A program made the position numbers and the translations under genes. 64,000 nucleotides of DNA from the NCBI RefSeq assembly GCF_905397395.1, contig NZ_CAJPVH010000001.1:62001-126000 (forward strand), given 5' to 3'. The notes below the pieces were generated by a model, which was not told the DNA's origin, ran no database searches, and worked only from the letters and a program-made list of their open reading frames with translations. The stretch is from Cupriavidus campinensis (GTDB lineage Bacteria > Pseudomonadota > Gammaproteobacteria > Burkholderiales > Burkholderiaceae). Position 1 is the stretch's first letter. Each line of letters begins with the position of its first letter. Shown here piece after piece: positions 41,500 through 50,681 of this stretch.

Positions 41500-43293
41500 A
41501 TGAGCTATACCGCACCCACCAAGGACATGCTGTTTATCATCCGGGATCTGGCCGGACTGACAAAGATTGCCACGCTTCCCGGTTTCGAGGACGCCACTCC
41601 GGAGACGGTCGAGGCGGTTCTCGACGAGGCCGCGAAATTCCACGGCGAGGTACTGGCGCCGCTGAACGCGGCAGGGGACAAGGCCCCGAGCAGCTGGCAC
41701 GACGGCGAAGTGCGGACCACGTCCGGCTTCAAGGAGGCGTTTCGCCAGTTCGGCGATGGCGGCTGGCAAGGCGTCGTCCATCCGACCGAATTCGGCGGAC
41801 AGGGATTGCCCAAGCTGGTCGCCACGCCATGCATCGAGATGATGAACGCGGCGAACATGTCCTTTGCGCTGTGTCCGCTGCTGACCGACGGCGCCATCGA
41901 GGCACTGCTCACGGCGGGCTCCGACGAACTGCAGCAGCGCTACCTGCCGCGCCTGATCGCAGGCAAATGGACCGGGACGATGAACCTCACCGAGCCGCAG
42001 GCCGGCTCCGACCTCGCGCTGGTCCGCTCGCGCGCCGTGCGCCAGGCGGACGGCGCCTACAAGGTATCGGGCACCAAGATCTTCATCACGTACGGGGAGC
42101 ACGACATGGCCGAGAACATCGTGCATCTGGTGCTGGCACGCACGCCGGATGCGCCCGAAGGCGTGAAGGGTATCTCGCTGTTCCTGGTGCCGAAGTTTCT
42201 CGTCAACGATGACGGCTCGCTGGGGGCGCGCAACGATGTCCAGTGCGTGTCGATCGAGCACAAGCTTGGCATCAAGGCCAGCCCGACCGCCGTGCTTCAG
42301 TTCGGCGATCACGGTGGCGCCATCGGCTACCTGATCGGGGAAGAGAACCGCGGCCTCGAATACATGTTCGTCATGATGAATGCGGCGCGCTTTGGCGTGG
42401 GCGTGCAGGGCATCGCGATCTCGGATCGCGCATACCAGCAGGCCGTCGCCTACGCGAAGGATCGGGTGCAGAGCCGCCCCGTGGACGGCACGGCAAAGGA
42501 ACCCGTCCCGATCATCCGGCATCCCGACGTTCGCCGCATGCTGACCGAAATGCGGGCGCTGACCGAAGGCGCGCGGGCGCTCGCGCTGGTGGCAGCGGGC
42601 TACTCGGACATCGCGCATGCCGCTGCCGATGCCGAGACGCGCGCACAGTATGCCGCGGTCTACGAATACCTCGTGCCCGTCATCAAGGGATGGAGCACGG
42701 AGATGTCGCTGGAGGTCACCAGCCTAGGCGTGCAGGTGCACGGCGGCATGGGCTTTATCGAGGAAACAGGTGCAGCGCAACACTACCGCGATGCGCGCAT
42801 CCTGCCGATCTATGAAGGCACCACCGCCATCCAGGCCAACGATCTGATTGGCCGCAAGACCGTCCGCGACGGCGGCGCCACCGCACGGGCCATCCTCGCG
42901 CAGATCGATGACACGCTTGCCGCGCTCGCGGAGCGTGGCGCCAATGCGGCATGCCGCGCAATGTACAAGCGTCTGAGCGCAGCGCACACCGCACTGGCAA
43001 ACGTCATCGAGTTCGTCGTCGCGAAGACGCGTACCGATGCCAACGCCGTGTTCGGTGCCAGCGTGGCCTACCTGAAGATGGCTGGCATTGTGCTGACCGG
43101 CTGGCAGATGGCGCGGGCACTCATCGTTGCCATCGATAAGCATCACGAGGACGAGGCCTTCTACGGCGCCAAGATCGCCACCGCGGAGTTCTTTGCCAAC
43201 CATATCCTGGTGCGCGCGCCGGCCATGGAGGCGGCGATCACCAGTGTCGTCGGCACAGACGGATTCCTTGCCTTGAACGACGCGCAGTTCTGA
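41500..43293 (+). CDS. acyl-CoA dehydrogenase (FadE/DmdC-like long form)
   Basis: 597 residues, the long form with a C-terminal extension. FAD/substrate domains: GTMNLTEPQAGSDLALVRSR (FAD loop), GTKIFITYGEHDMAENIVHL, and LGVQVHGGMGFIEETGAAQH, YRDARILPIYEGTTAIQAND with the catalytic Glu in YEGT. An acyl-CoA dehydrogenase C-terminal domain follows. It converts acyl-CoA to enoyl-CoA. At the head of the PHA operon it would feed the MaoC/PhaJ-like hydratase 40 bases downstream, linking fatty-acid oxidation to polymer synthesis. Confidence 0.92.
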   Translation: MSYTAPTKDMLFIIRDLAGLTKIATLPGFEDATPETVEAVLDEAAKFHGEVLAPLNAAGDKAPSSWHDGEVRTTSGFKEAFRQFGDGGWQGVVHPTEFGGQGLPKLVATPCIEMMNAANMSFALCPLLTDGAIEALLTAGSDELQQRYLPRLIAGKWTGTMNLTEPQAGSDLALVRSRAVRQADGAYKVSGTKIFITYGEHDMAENIVHLVLARTPDAPEGVKGISLFLVPKFLVNDDGSLGARNDVQCVSIEHKLGIKASPTAVLQFGDHGGAIGYLIGEENRGLEYMFVMMNAARFGVGVQGIAISDRAYQQAVAYAKDRVQSRPVDGTAKEPVPIIRHPDVRRMLTEMRALTEGARALALVAAGYSDIAHAAADAETRAQYAAVYEYLVPVIKGWSTEMSLEVTSLGVQVHGGMGFIEETGAAQHYRDARILPIYEGTTAIQANDLIGRKTVRDGGATARAILAQIDDTLAALAERGANAACRAMYKRLSAAHTALANVIEFVVAKTRTDANAVFGASVAYLKMAGIVLTGWQMARALIVAIDKHHEDEAFYGAKIATAEFFANHILVRAPAMEAAITSVVGTDGFLALNDAQF

Positions 43294-43333
43294 CGCAGTC
43301 AGCCCAGACCCAAAAACTTTGAAGGACAGCAGC

Positions 43334-43798
43334 ATGAAAATCGACGGTTACAGCATGGCGACGCTTGGCGCGTTCGTCGGCCAGGAGTTGGGCGTATCGG
43401 AATGGGTCGAGGTGGATCAGGCGCGCATCGATGCATTTGCAGACTGCACGGACGACCACCAGTGGATCCACGTGGATGTGGACCGGGCGGGTCGCGAAAG
43501 CCCGTTTGGCGGCACCGTCGCGCACGGCTTCCTCACGCTTTCGCTGCTGGGCGGCCAGCTGACCCGCATGGGTATCGTTCCGGTCGATGCGAAAGCGGCC
43601 GTGAACTGCGGGCTCGAAAAAACGCGCTTCCTGACGCCAGTGAGGGCCGGCGCCCGGGTGCGCAATCGTGTGAAGCTGCTCGCGGCAGAGGACAAAGGTG
43701 AAGGCCGCATCATGCTGAGGACGGAGAACACCATGGAAATCGAAGGCCAGGCCCGGCCGGCCCTGGTTGCCGAGTCGCTGGCACTGCTGGTGGCCTGA
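43334..43798 (+). CDS. MaoC-type (R)-specific enoyl-CoA hydratase, PhaJ-like
   Basis: 154 residues from ATG 43334. The hydratase-2 motif is complete: DDHQWIHVDVDRAG then GTVAHGFLTLSLL, with the Asp-His dyad in the hot-dog fold. It would hydrate trans-2-enoyl-CoA to (R)-3-hydroxyacyl-CoA, the substrate of PHA synthase. It lies 11 bases before the synthase gene, which makes a PhaJ role much more likely than a general MaoC role. Confidence 0.88.
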   Translation: MKIDGYSMATLGAFVGQELGVSEWVEVDQARIDAFADCTDDHQWIHVDVDRAGRESPFGGTVAHGFLTLSLLGGQLTRMGIVPVDAKAAVNCGLEKTRFLTPVRAGARVRNRVKLLAAEDKGEGRIMLRTENTMEIEGQARPALVAESLALLVA

Positions 43799-43809
43799 GG
43801 AGAGACGCC

Positions 43810-45528
43810 ATGGAAATGACGAAGCAACGTACAGGCAAGGCCGGCAAGCCAACCAAGGCCAATCGGCCGGCCGTGCCCGACAGCGGTGGATCGATCGCCG
43901 CCGTCCCCAATCCCCTTGTGGGCCTGCGCCCGGAGGATCTGGCTTCCACCGCCCACCAGATCGGCACGCAATGCGTTCAGGAGCCCGCACTGCTGCTGGA
44001 GCAGCAGACGCAACTGGCGCATGACCTGCTGCGCGTGATCGCCGGCACGGCCAGTGCCCCGCCAGCCCGCGACCGTCGCTTCGCGGACCGGGAGTGGCAC
44101 GACAACCCACTGTTCCGCATGCCGCTGCAGGGCTACCTTGCGTGGCGGGATGCCGCGGCCGGCTTTGTCAGCCGCTCTGTCATGGATGCGCGCAGCAAGG
44201 AACGCGCGCAGTTCTTCACATCCCTCGTTTTCGACGCGCTGGCGCCGACCAATATGCTGCTGGGCAACCCGGCGGCGCTCAGGGAGACGTTCGAATCGGG
44301 CGGTCTCAGCCTGCTCTCCGGAATGACCAACCTGCTGACCGATGCCCTGACCAATCAGGGCATGCCTTCCCAGGTCGACAAGGGCGCGTTTCGTGTTGGC
44401 AAGGATCTGGCGAGCACGCAGGGAGCGGTGGTCTTCCGCAATGACGTACTCGAACTGATCCAGTACACGCCTGTCACGGCCAAAGTCCACGCCCGCCCGC
44501 AACTTATCGTGCCGCCACAGGTCAACAAGTTCTATGTGTTCGACCTCGCTTCGGGCAAGAGCATCGTCGAGTACCTGGTGGGGCAGGAATTCCAGGTGTT
44601 CATGGTGAGCTGGCGCAATCCGACTGCGGCGCAGCGCGAGTGGAATCTCGACACCTACGTGGCGGCGCTGATCGAAGCGATCCATGCCATTCGCGATATC
44701 ACCGGCAGTGACGACGTGAACCTGCATGGCGCCTGCGCCGGCGCGATGACAATGGCGGCACTGATGGGCTATTGCGCAAGCCGTGGCGAGAAACTGGTGA
44801 ATGCCGCCACGCTGATGGTGTCCGTCTTCAGCCTGGACGAGCAATCTCAGCTGGGCCTGTTCGCCACGCCGGAGGCCGTTACCACCGCGCGGCAAAGCAG
44901 CCAGGCCAGGGGTGTGCTCGACGGCGAGGAACTGGGCCGGGTATTCGCATGGATGCGGCCCAATGATCTGGTGTGGAACTACTGGGTCAACAACTACCTG
45001 CTTGGCAAGGCGCCGCCGGCGTTTGATGTCCTGTACTGGAATAACGACACGACACGGCTGCCCGCAGGATTCCATTGCCAGTTGCTCGACATCCTCTCGG
45101 ACAACCTGCTTGCCACTCCGGGCGCACTGGCGGTGATGGGCGAGCCCATCGATCTGTCGAAGGTCGCCTGCGACAAATTTGTATTGGCCGGCATGACCGA
45201 CCATATCACCCCGTGGCAGGGCGTGCTCCGCTCCGCACGTGCCTTTGGCGGACAGACCGAATTCGTCTTGAGCTCCAGCGGCCACATTCAAAGCCTGATC
45301 AACCCGCCCGGGAATGCGAAGGCGAAGTTCTTCGTGAACGGCGACGATACGACCGACCCGCAAGCCTGGCTGGACGGCGCCGAGGCCACGTCCGATTCGT
45401 GGTGGAACCACTGGAGCCAGTGGCTGAAGCAGCGGTCCGGCCCAAAGTGCAAAGCCCCCTCGGCGCCTGGCAACGCACGCCACGCGCCGTGCGGCGAAGC
45501 CCCCGGACGCTACGTAATGGAAGCCTGA
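43810..45528 (+). CDS. phaC: PHA synthase, class II-like (medium-chain-length type)
   Basis: 572 residues. The nucleophile motif HGACAGAMTMAALMGY has Cys309 as G-A-C-A-G, the form seen in Pseudomonas class II enzymes, not the GFCVGG of the Cupriavidus class I enzyme. Asp464 (GMTDHITPW) and His492 (SGHIQS) complete the triad. The 155- and 28-residue spacings equal those I recall for P. putida PhaC (C296/D451/H479). The PhaC N-terminal domain (RRFADREWHDNPLF) is present. It polymerises (R)-3-hydroxyacyl-CoA on the granule surface. Neighbours (PhaJ-like, phasin, PhaZ) support mcl-PHA. The last 30 residues are Cys/Pro-rich and unusual. Confidence 0.92.
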   Translation: MEMTKQRTGKAGKPTKANRPAVPDSGGSIAAVPNPLVGLRPEDLASTAHQIGTQCVQEPALLLEQQTQLAHDLLRVIAGTASAPPARDRRFADREWHDNPLFRMPLQGYLAWRDAAAGFVSRSVMDARSKERAQFFTSLVFDALAPTNMLLGNPAALRETFESGGLSLLSGMTNLLTDALTNQGMPSQVDKGAFRVGKDLASTQGAVVFRNDVLELIQYTPVTAKVHARPQLIVPPQVNKFYVFDLASGKSIVEYLVGQEFQVFMVSWRNPTAAQREWNLDTYVAALIEAIHAIRDITGSDDVNLHGACAGAMTMAALMGYCASRGEKLVNAATLMVSVFSLDEQSQLGLFATPEAVTTARQSSQARGVLDGEELGRVFAWMRPNDLVWNYWVNNYLLGKAPPAFDVLYWNNDTTRLPAGFHCQLLDILSDNLLATPGALAVMGEPIDLSKVACDKFVLAGMTDHITPWQGVLRSARAFGGQTEFVLSSSGHIQSLINPPGNAKAKFFVNGDDTTDPQAWLDGAEATSDSWWNHWSQWLKQRSGPKCKAPSAPGNARHAPCGEAPGRYVMEA

Positions 45529-45583
45529 CGCCCGGCCATACCGCAGCTTTTTCCAGTTTTTCAACGCAACCTGAATGGAGACC

Positions 45584-46015
45584 ATGAAGATGGAATCGAC
45601 CAATACCGCGGGCGCCTTCGCCCCGCACAAGAAGCTGTTTGACTTCGTCAAGCACAACCGCCTGGATCCGGTGGCGATCCTGGAGTCCCGTCGCAAGGAC
45701 ATCGAGGCGCTGGCCGGCGTCAATCTCACGCTGCTGAGCGGCCTGCAATCGCTGGTCCGTCTGCAGGCCGAGTACCTGTGTGGCACCGCCGCCGATCTGC
45801 AGTCGCTCGGCACGGCGAAGCTGGGCGATGAAGCCAAGGCTTCGCCTGTGCGCGTGACCGACCTGCTGCCGCTCAGCCTGAACAAGGCCGTGGCCGGCCT
45901 GCGCGGCCTGACCGACACCGTGTACAAGACGCAAGCCGACAGCTTCGCTGTGGTCGGCAAGCGTTTCGCGGAGAATGTGGAAGAAGTGAAAAGCATCCTG
46001 CGCCCCAAGCCGTAA
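45584..46015 (+). CDS. phasin-family granule protein
   Basis: 143 residues from ATG 45584 (ATGs at 45575 and 45590 are in-frame alternatives; GGAG sits at 45577). All-helical and amphipathic, with the Phasin_2-like run LESRRKDIEALAGVNLTLLS then GLQSLVRLQAEYL and TDTVYKTQADSFAVVGKRFA. Phasins coat PHA granules and control their size. Its position between synthase and depolymerase genes fits exactly. Confidence 0.85.
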   Translation: MKMESTNTAGAFAPHKKLFDFVKHNRLDPVAILESRRKDIEALAGVNLTLLSGLQSLVRLQAEYLCGTAADLQSLGTAKLGDEAKASPVRVTDLLPLSLNKAVAGLRGLTDTVYKTQADSFAVVGKRFAENVEEVKSILRPKP

Positions 46016-46085
46016 GGCACCCGGCACGGCCTCACCAGGTCGTGCCGTCCCGCCCGTTTCAGGGCAATGCTTCCAGGACGACTTG

Positions 46086-46928
46086 ATGACAATAAACGGT
46101 GCCAGCGTTGAATCTGGCCACAAGATGGCAATCCGGACCGTAGACCTGGATGGACAGGTGCTGCGGGTCGGCATCCGGCCCGGTAACGATGCGGGGCCGC
46201 CGCTGCTTATGTTCAACGGTATCGGCGCCAATCTGGAACTCGTCGAACCGTTCGTCGATGCGCTCGATGGCGTCGAAGTGATCATTTTCGATGTCCCCGG
46301 CGCTGGCGGTTCTCCCGCGCCGCTGCTTCCCTATCGCCTGTCCAACCTGTGCGTGCTCGCTGACAAACTGCTTGGTCATCTCGGCTATGAAGGGCAGGTC
46401 GATGTGCTCGGCGTTTCCTGGGGTGGGGCGCTCGCGCAGGAGTTCGCGCATCTCTATCCGATGCGCTGCCGGCGCCTTGTGCTGGCGGCAACGTCGCCCG
46501 GCGTGATCATGGTGCCGGGTAGCGTGTCGGTCCTCTCGAAGATGATCGGCGCGCGCCGCTATACCGACCCGGACTACCTGCGGCGCGTGGGCGCCGATAT
46601 CTATGGCGGTGCCTTCCGCGACGATCCCGCATTGCTGGACGCGCACGGCCGCCATATGCATCCGCCGCGCGGCCGCGGCTATATGTACCAGTTGCTGGCG
46701 GCATGGGGATGGAGCAGCCTGTTGTGGCTCGGCGCGCTGAGCCAGCCCACGCTGGTCATGCACGGCTCCGACGATCCCATCGTGCCCCTGGTCAATGCCA
46801 GGATCCTCGCTTCGCGCATTCGGCATGCAGCGCTCCACGTCTTCGAGGATGGGCACCTCTTCCTCCTGACTCGCATCAGCGAAGCGGCACCGGTGGTGCT
46901 GCGTTTCCTGCGTCAGCCTCAGGCCTGA
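46086..46928 (+). CDS. phaZ: intracellular mcl-PHA depolymerase, Pseudomonas PhaZ type
   Basis: 280 residues from ATG 46086. It is an alpha/beta hydrolase whose sequence follows Pseudomonas PhaZ closely: IRTVDLDGQ, LMFNGIGANLELVEPFVDAL, IIFDVPGAGGSPAP, VLGVSWGGALAQEFAHLYP, LVLAATSPGVIMVPG, IYGGAFRDDP, VFEDGHLFLLTR. Ser111, Asp230 and His257 form the triad, with the same 119- and 27-residue spacings I recall for P. putida PhaZ (S102/D221/H248). It releases 3-hydroxyalkanoate monomers from stored mcl-PHA. It ends the operon and is followed by a strong terminator. Confidence 0.9.
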   Translation: MTINGASVESGHKMAIRTVDLDGQVLRVGIRPGNDAGPPLLMFNGIGANLELVEPFVDALDGVEVIIFDVPGAGGSPAPLLPYRLSNLCVLADKLLGHLGYEGQVDVLGVSWGGALAQEFAHLYPMRCRRLVLAATSPGVIMVPGSVSVLSKMIGARRYTDPDYLRRVGADIYGGAFRDDPALLDAHGRHMHPPRGRGYMYQLLAAWGWSSLLWLGALSQPTLVMHGSDDPIVPLVNARILASRIRHAALHVFEDGHLFLLTRISEAAPVVLRFLRQPQA

Positions 46929-46933
46929 CGCAG

Positions 46934-46957
46934 TGGCCCCCGGATTCCGGGGGGCCA
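46934..46957. terminator. bidirectional stem-loop after phaZ
   Basis: TGGCCCCCGG-ATT-CCGGGGGGCCA forms a 10-bp stem with one bulged G, just past the phaZ stop and before the converging MFS gene. Confidence 0.75.
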
Positions 46958-47040
46958 CCTCTTCCTCTCATTGTCTTGGATGGAGATGCCGCGTCGGCCC
47001 CTCCCTTGGAACTCAAGGTAGGAGAGTGCGGGGAGGGCGG

Positions 47041-48369
47041 TCAGGTCTGTGCCTGCGAGGCTCGCTCGCTCTCGATGCGACGCAGATCGGCGGCGTAGTA
47101 CTTGCGCCCGATCCCGAAACACAATGTGGCGCACAGGCCGGCCAGCGGAATGATCTGCAGGGCGCCAAGCAAGCCGATTCTGTCGGCGATCAGTCCCGTC
47201 ACAAAGGGACCGGGCGCGAGGCCCAGCAGGTTGTTGGCGAGCGTGAGCGTGGCGAAGGCCGTCGCGTGAATGGCGGGATGCGTGAGGTTGGCTACCACTG
47301 CGCTCGCCGGTCCGGCCGTACCGCCCACCAGCAACATGCCGGCAAAGATCAGGACCATTTGCGTTGTGCCCGCCGGCGTGTGGAAGGCCGCCACGAGCAG
47401 CACGCAACTGGTGGTGCTGTAGGCAATGGCCATCAGCCACTTGCGGGTGGGGGCATTGCGGGCGGCCCAGTCGGTCAGCGCACCGCAGGCAATCATGCCT
47501 GCGCCGGCCGCCAGCACGAAGCCTGCGGCTGTCAGGCCTGCACGATCCGTCGCCATGCCGTAGTAGCGTGACAGGTAGCTCGGCATCCACGCAAGCAGGG
47601 CGCCCGTGACCAGCAACTGCATGGCGCTGCCGACATAGGTATAAAGAATCGAAGGGGCCGAGAACAGGGCGGATACCAGGGGCCGCAATGCCAGGCGTTT
47701 GGGTGCTGCCGCGTCGCCCTTGTCCTCACCAATCCGCGCGCGCTGCGCCTTCAGGCGCGGTTCCGTTACCACGAAGCGAAACACTGCTACGAGTGTCAGG
47801 CCGAAGATGGCCATCGCGGCAAACGCCCAGCGCCACCCGAGATGAGCGGCGAGGGTGCCGCCCAGGGCCATTCCCAGCACCGATCCGAATGGGCCGCCGG
47901 CAATGAACGCGGCGCTCAGGCTGGAGCGCAAGCGGCGGGGGAATACCGACAGCACCATGGCAATGCCCACGCTGCCATAGGCAGCTTCGCCGATTCCCAC
48001 GCACAGCCGGGCGATGAACATTTCGCCGAAGTTCGTCGCCACTGCACAGCCGAGTGTAGCGAGGCTCCACAAGCCGGCCATCAGCATGAGGCTCTTGACC
48101 CGGCCCCAGCGGTCGGCGAGGACAGACAGCGGCAATGTCAGGATCCCCACCATCAGCGCAACAATGCCGCCGAGCGCGCCCAGTTCCGTATCAGTCAGCG
48201 CCCATTCGTGCTTCAGCAGCGGAAATACCGCATTGAGCACCTGGCGCGACATGTAGTCTGACAGCAGCAGACCAAAGCCCAGGGCGAACACTACCCACGA
48301 GTAGTAGTGGAGTCCGACTGGCCTGGCTGGATCTGCTGCCAGGGTGGGAAATGTGGAACGTTCGAGCAT
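47041..48369 (-). CDS. MFS transporter
   Basis: 442 residues from the ATG at 48369; 12 hydrophobic segments. MFS motif A is seen in LSVLADRWGRVKSLMLMAGL after helix 2, and a GP-rich segment AFIAGGPFGSVLGMALGGTL lies in helix 5. The N-terminus YYSWVVFALGFGLLLSDYMS then RQVLNAVFPLL, with an Asp-Tyr-x-x-Arg pattern, is typical of anion/organic-acid or aromatic-acid type MFS members. Substrate unknown. It stands alone and converges on the PHA operon. Confidence 0.88.
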   Translation of the reverse strand: MLERSTFPTLAADPARPVGLHYYSWVVFALGFGLLLSDYMSRQVLNAVFPLLKHEWALTDTELGALGGIVALMVGILTLPLSVLADRWGRVKSLMLMAGLWSLATLGCAVATNFGEMFIARLCVGIGEAAYGSVGIAMVLSVFPRRLRSSLSAAFIAGGPFGSVLGMALGGTLAAHLGWRWAFAAMAIFGLTLVAVFRFVVTEPRLKAQRARIGEDKGDAAAPKRLALRPLVSALFSAPSILYTYVGSAMQLLVTGALLAWMPSYLSRYYGMATDRAGLTAAGFVLAAGAGMIACGALTDWAARNAPTRKWLMAIAYSTTSCVLLVAAFHTPAGTTQMVLIFAGMLLVGGTAGPASAVVANLTHPAIHATAFATLTLANNLLGLAPGPFVTGLIADRIGLLGALQIIPLAGLCATLCFGIGRKYYAADLRRIESERASQAQT

Positions 48370-48672
48370 GAATACCTCAGAGGGAACACTTTGACGACTC
48401 CCGGCCACCTGAGCCGAGGCGTTGACGCTTCCTTCCATGGCGCTTGCCAACGTCCGGTCGCAACCGAAGCAAGTATCTAGTATCAGATGCGTACGGTTTG
48501 ACATTCCGGGACATGCATTTTGCTTTTCGGGAAGTCCGGGAAAACCTGAGGGTCCCGATGCCGGGCCTGGCGGCCTGACTCCAACTCCGGCGAACTGCAC
48601 CGGGTCACCTAGTATGAAATGCGACGAGGCGAATGCATCGAACCCGTCCTTTTCCCTTACGACACGGTTGCC
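48370..48672. other. 303-base divergent intergenic region
   Basis: Promoter region shared by the MFS and GNAT genes. I see no FNR box, repeat or small gene. TTGACATTCCGGGACATGCA near 48500-48519 has a -35-like TTGACA (48500-48505), with no convincing -10. Confidence 0.4.
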
Positions 48673-49209
48673 ATGCAAGACAAATCTGACACAACAACAT
48701 TCGTGCCGTTCAGCGTGTCGCTGCGCGACGGACGGGAGGTGCTGGTTCGGGAGATTGCCGAAGACGACAAGGCTGGCCTGCTGGCGGCGTTCGACAGACT
48801 TTCCGCCGACGCGCGTTACACGAGATTCATGGCCGCCATGCAACAGCTACCCGAAGCAATGCTTGAGCACGCGACGCATCCGTCGGCGGAGTGCGAGCTT
48901 GTCCTGGTGGCAATTGCCACCAAAGGCAAGGCGCCGTCCATTGTGGGGGGCGCGCGCTATGCCGCGGCACCCGGCAACGATACTTGCGAGTTTGCGGTCA
49001 CGATCGTCGATGACTGGCAGGCGCTTGGCCTTGCCAGCCGATTGCTGAGCGTGCTAATCGACACCGCTCGCCGCCGCGGGTATCGATCCATGGAAGGCTA
49101 TGTCCTGTCATCGAACACCGCGATGCGGCGATTGGCTCGCCATTTGGGATTCGCCGACATACCGTGTCCCGACGACACTACGTTGCGCGTGGTGACCCTT
49201 GCGCTGTAA
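48673..49209 (+). CDS. GNAT-family N-acetyltransferase
   Basis: 178 residues from ATG 48673. The acetyl-CoA-binding part is VTIVDDWQALGLASRLLSVL then IDTARRRGYRSMEGYVLSSN, followed by NTAMRRLARHLGFA, the usual beta-bulge and C-terminal motif. The N-terminus (VLVREIAEDDKAGLLAAFDR, YTRFMAAM) resembles the GNAT domain fused to Pat/acetyl-CoA synthetase-like proteins, suggesting a protein lysine acetyltransferase. The target is unknown. Confidence 0.82.
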   Translation: MQDKSDTTTFVPFSVSLRDGREVLVREIAEDDKAGLLAAFDRLSADARYTRFMAAMQQLPEAMLEHATHPSAECELVLVAIATKGKAPSIVGGARYAAAPGNDTCEFAVTIVDDWQALGLASRLLSVLIDTARRRGYRSMEGYVLSSNTAMRRLARHLGFADIPCPDDTTLRVVTLAL

Positions 49210-49230
49210 GACAGTGTTGATTGAGAGTGC

Positions 49231-49479
49231 TCAAATGGAGTATGTGTTGCGCATGCCCGGCGTGTAGAGTTCCCTTGCCAGCAGAAGTATCTGCTCGCGA
49301 TGCTGGTCGAATGTGGATAGAAAAGCGGCTTCTTCGGAGGTGGTTTCCTTGCTTAGGTGTGCAAGGACATCGTCGGAGACTTGGAAGGTGACTTCGCGTG
49401 CGTTGTCGTAGCCCCAGAAACACACGCAGTGCCGCGACGCGTCGTAGATGCGGCTGGGGTTAGGGAAGTTCAGTGCCAT
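49231..49479 (-). CDS. DUF1488-family protein
   Basis: 82 residues. LNFPNPSRIYDASRHCVCFW then GYDNAREVTFQVSDDVLAHL is the characteristic DUF1488 opening. Unknown function. It converges on the GNAT gene. It is the second DUF1488 protein in the window; the other lies in the FNR-boxed stress cluster. No FNR box is visible here. Confidence 0.75.
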   Translation of the reverse strand: MALNFPNPSRIYDASRHCVCFWGYDNAREVTFQVSDDVLAHLSKETTSEEAAFLSTFDQHREQILLLARELYTPGMRNTYSI

Positions 49480-49583
49480 AGCGGAATTCCTGTGAAGCCG
49501 GATTTAACCCGGACGTGTCTAGAGGTTCTTTCGCATCAACTCCGCATTCTCCCGGCCAGAGGCGGGGCAGCGAGCGAAGGACG

Positions 49584-50651
49584 TCACGGGGTTGTGCGGG
49601 CGTCCTCGGCCACTTCATCCCCGGCGTCGTCAGGCGAGGAAGATGGTCCCGCCTGCGCAAGCCGCAACGAGCCCGGGCCACGCGACATGGACTCGACCGC
49701 TTGGGCAATGTCTCCCGGCACCGCGTGATGAACCATGTGACCCGCCCCTGGCGCGATCACGAGCGTGCTGCGAGGCAGCTCATCATGCAGGCGGGACGCA
49801 TGCGCCTTGACGTCAACGATCTTGTCCCCCGCGCCTGCGAGGATGGTTACCGGCATCTCCATGCTGGCGTAGCGATCTCGAAACCTTTTCGCCGCTGGGG
49901 TCATGGTCGCGGCATCTTCTGCCGCGGCTTTGATCTGTGACGGCCTGAGCAGCATTTCACGCGGTACCACTTCGAAGAAGTTGGGTGGCATAGGCGCGGG
50001 TGCAAACATCTTGCGCACCGCCTGCTTCAGGAACAAGCGGCCGGCGAGCGGCGCTACCGTGTAGCGCATGGCATCACCGACCACTGGGATGGCCGCCGGC
50101 GCGGCCAAGGGGCCTTCGGCCAGGGCAGTGGGGTAGTAGTAGCCGCCTATCAGCACCAGGCCGCGCACTGCTGTGGGGAAATCGAGCGCCATGCCGAGCG
50201 CTACAAGCGCGCCCCACGAATGCCCGACTACCACGGGTGGGTCCGCACCCAGCTTCGCCAGGGCCGCGGTCATCAGCGCGGCCTGCGCCTCTGGCGTCCA
50301 CTGGCGGTCGCGGGGGCGGTCACTGTGACCAAAGCCGGGGCGGTCGAACACAATCACCCGATGGTGCCGCGCCAACACCTCCAGTAATCCGCTGGCGATG
50401 AAGTCCTCTAGCTGGAATACGTTTCCATGGAGCAAGAGGACGGGTGGGCCAGCACCCTTCTCGACGTAGTGCAGGCGCACGCCATCCACCTCGACAAACT
50501 GCCCGAGCGGAGGATTGTCGTGTTGCGCCTTGCGAGCTTGCCTTCGCACCCATAGTGCGGTTGCCCCTCCGGCCAGCGCCATCCCTATTCCGGCAAGGGC
50601 ACCGGCGGTGCCAACTGAAGTTTGACTTGACTTATTCTTGAAAGAAGACAT
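49584..50651 (-). CDS. membrane-anchored alpha/beta hydrolase
   Basis: 355 residues. An N-terminal hydrophobic segment (GTAGALAGIGMALAGGATAL, residues 14-33) followed by RRQARK suggests a membrane anchor. The hydrolase core has VLLLHGNVFQLEDF, FDRPGFGHSDRPRDRQW, VVGHSWGALVALGMAL (nucleophile Ser), LAGAGDKIVDVKAHA (Asp) and APGAGHMVHH (His). It resembles epoxide-hydrolase/haloperoxidase-like esterases. Substrate unknown. An Asp/Ser-rich tail ends the protein. Confidence 0.85.
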   Translation of the reverse strand: MSSFKNKSSQTSVGTAGALAGIGMALAGGATALWVRRQARKAQHDNPPLGQFVEVDGVRLHYVEKGAGPPVLLLHGNVFQLEDFIASGLLEVLARHHRVIVFDRPGFGHSDRPRDRQWTPEAQAALMTAALAKLGADPPVVVGHSWGALVALGMALDFPTAVRGLVLIGGYYYPTALAEGPLAAPAAIPVVGDAMRYTVAPLAGRLFLKQAVRKMFAPAPMPPNFFEVVPREMLLRPSQIKAAAEDAATMTPAAKRFRDRYASMEMPVTILAGAGDKIVDVKAHASRLHDELPRSTLVIAPGAGHMVHHAVPGDIAQAVESMSRGPGSLRLAQAGPSSSPDDAGDEVAEDARTTP

Positions 50652-50681
50652 GAATTCCTCGCATGGGCGCGGCGCATTGAA

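Noticed and set aside
43417-46131. 904-codon leftward frame across the PHA operon
   Set aside because: Antisense to four genes with clear catalytic residues.
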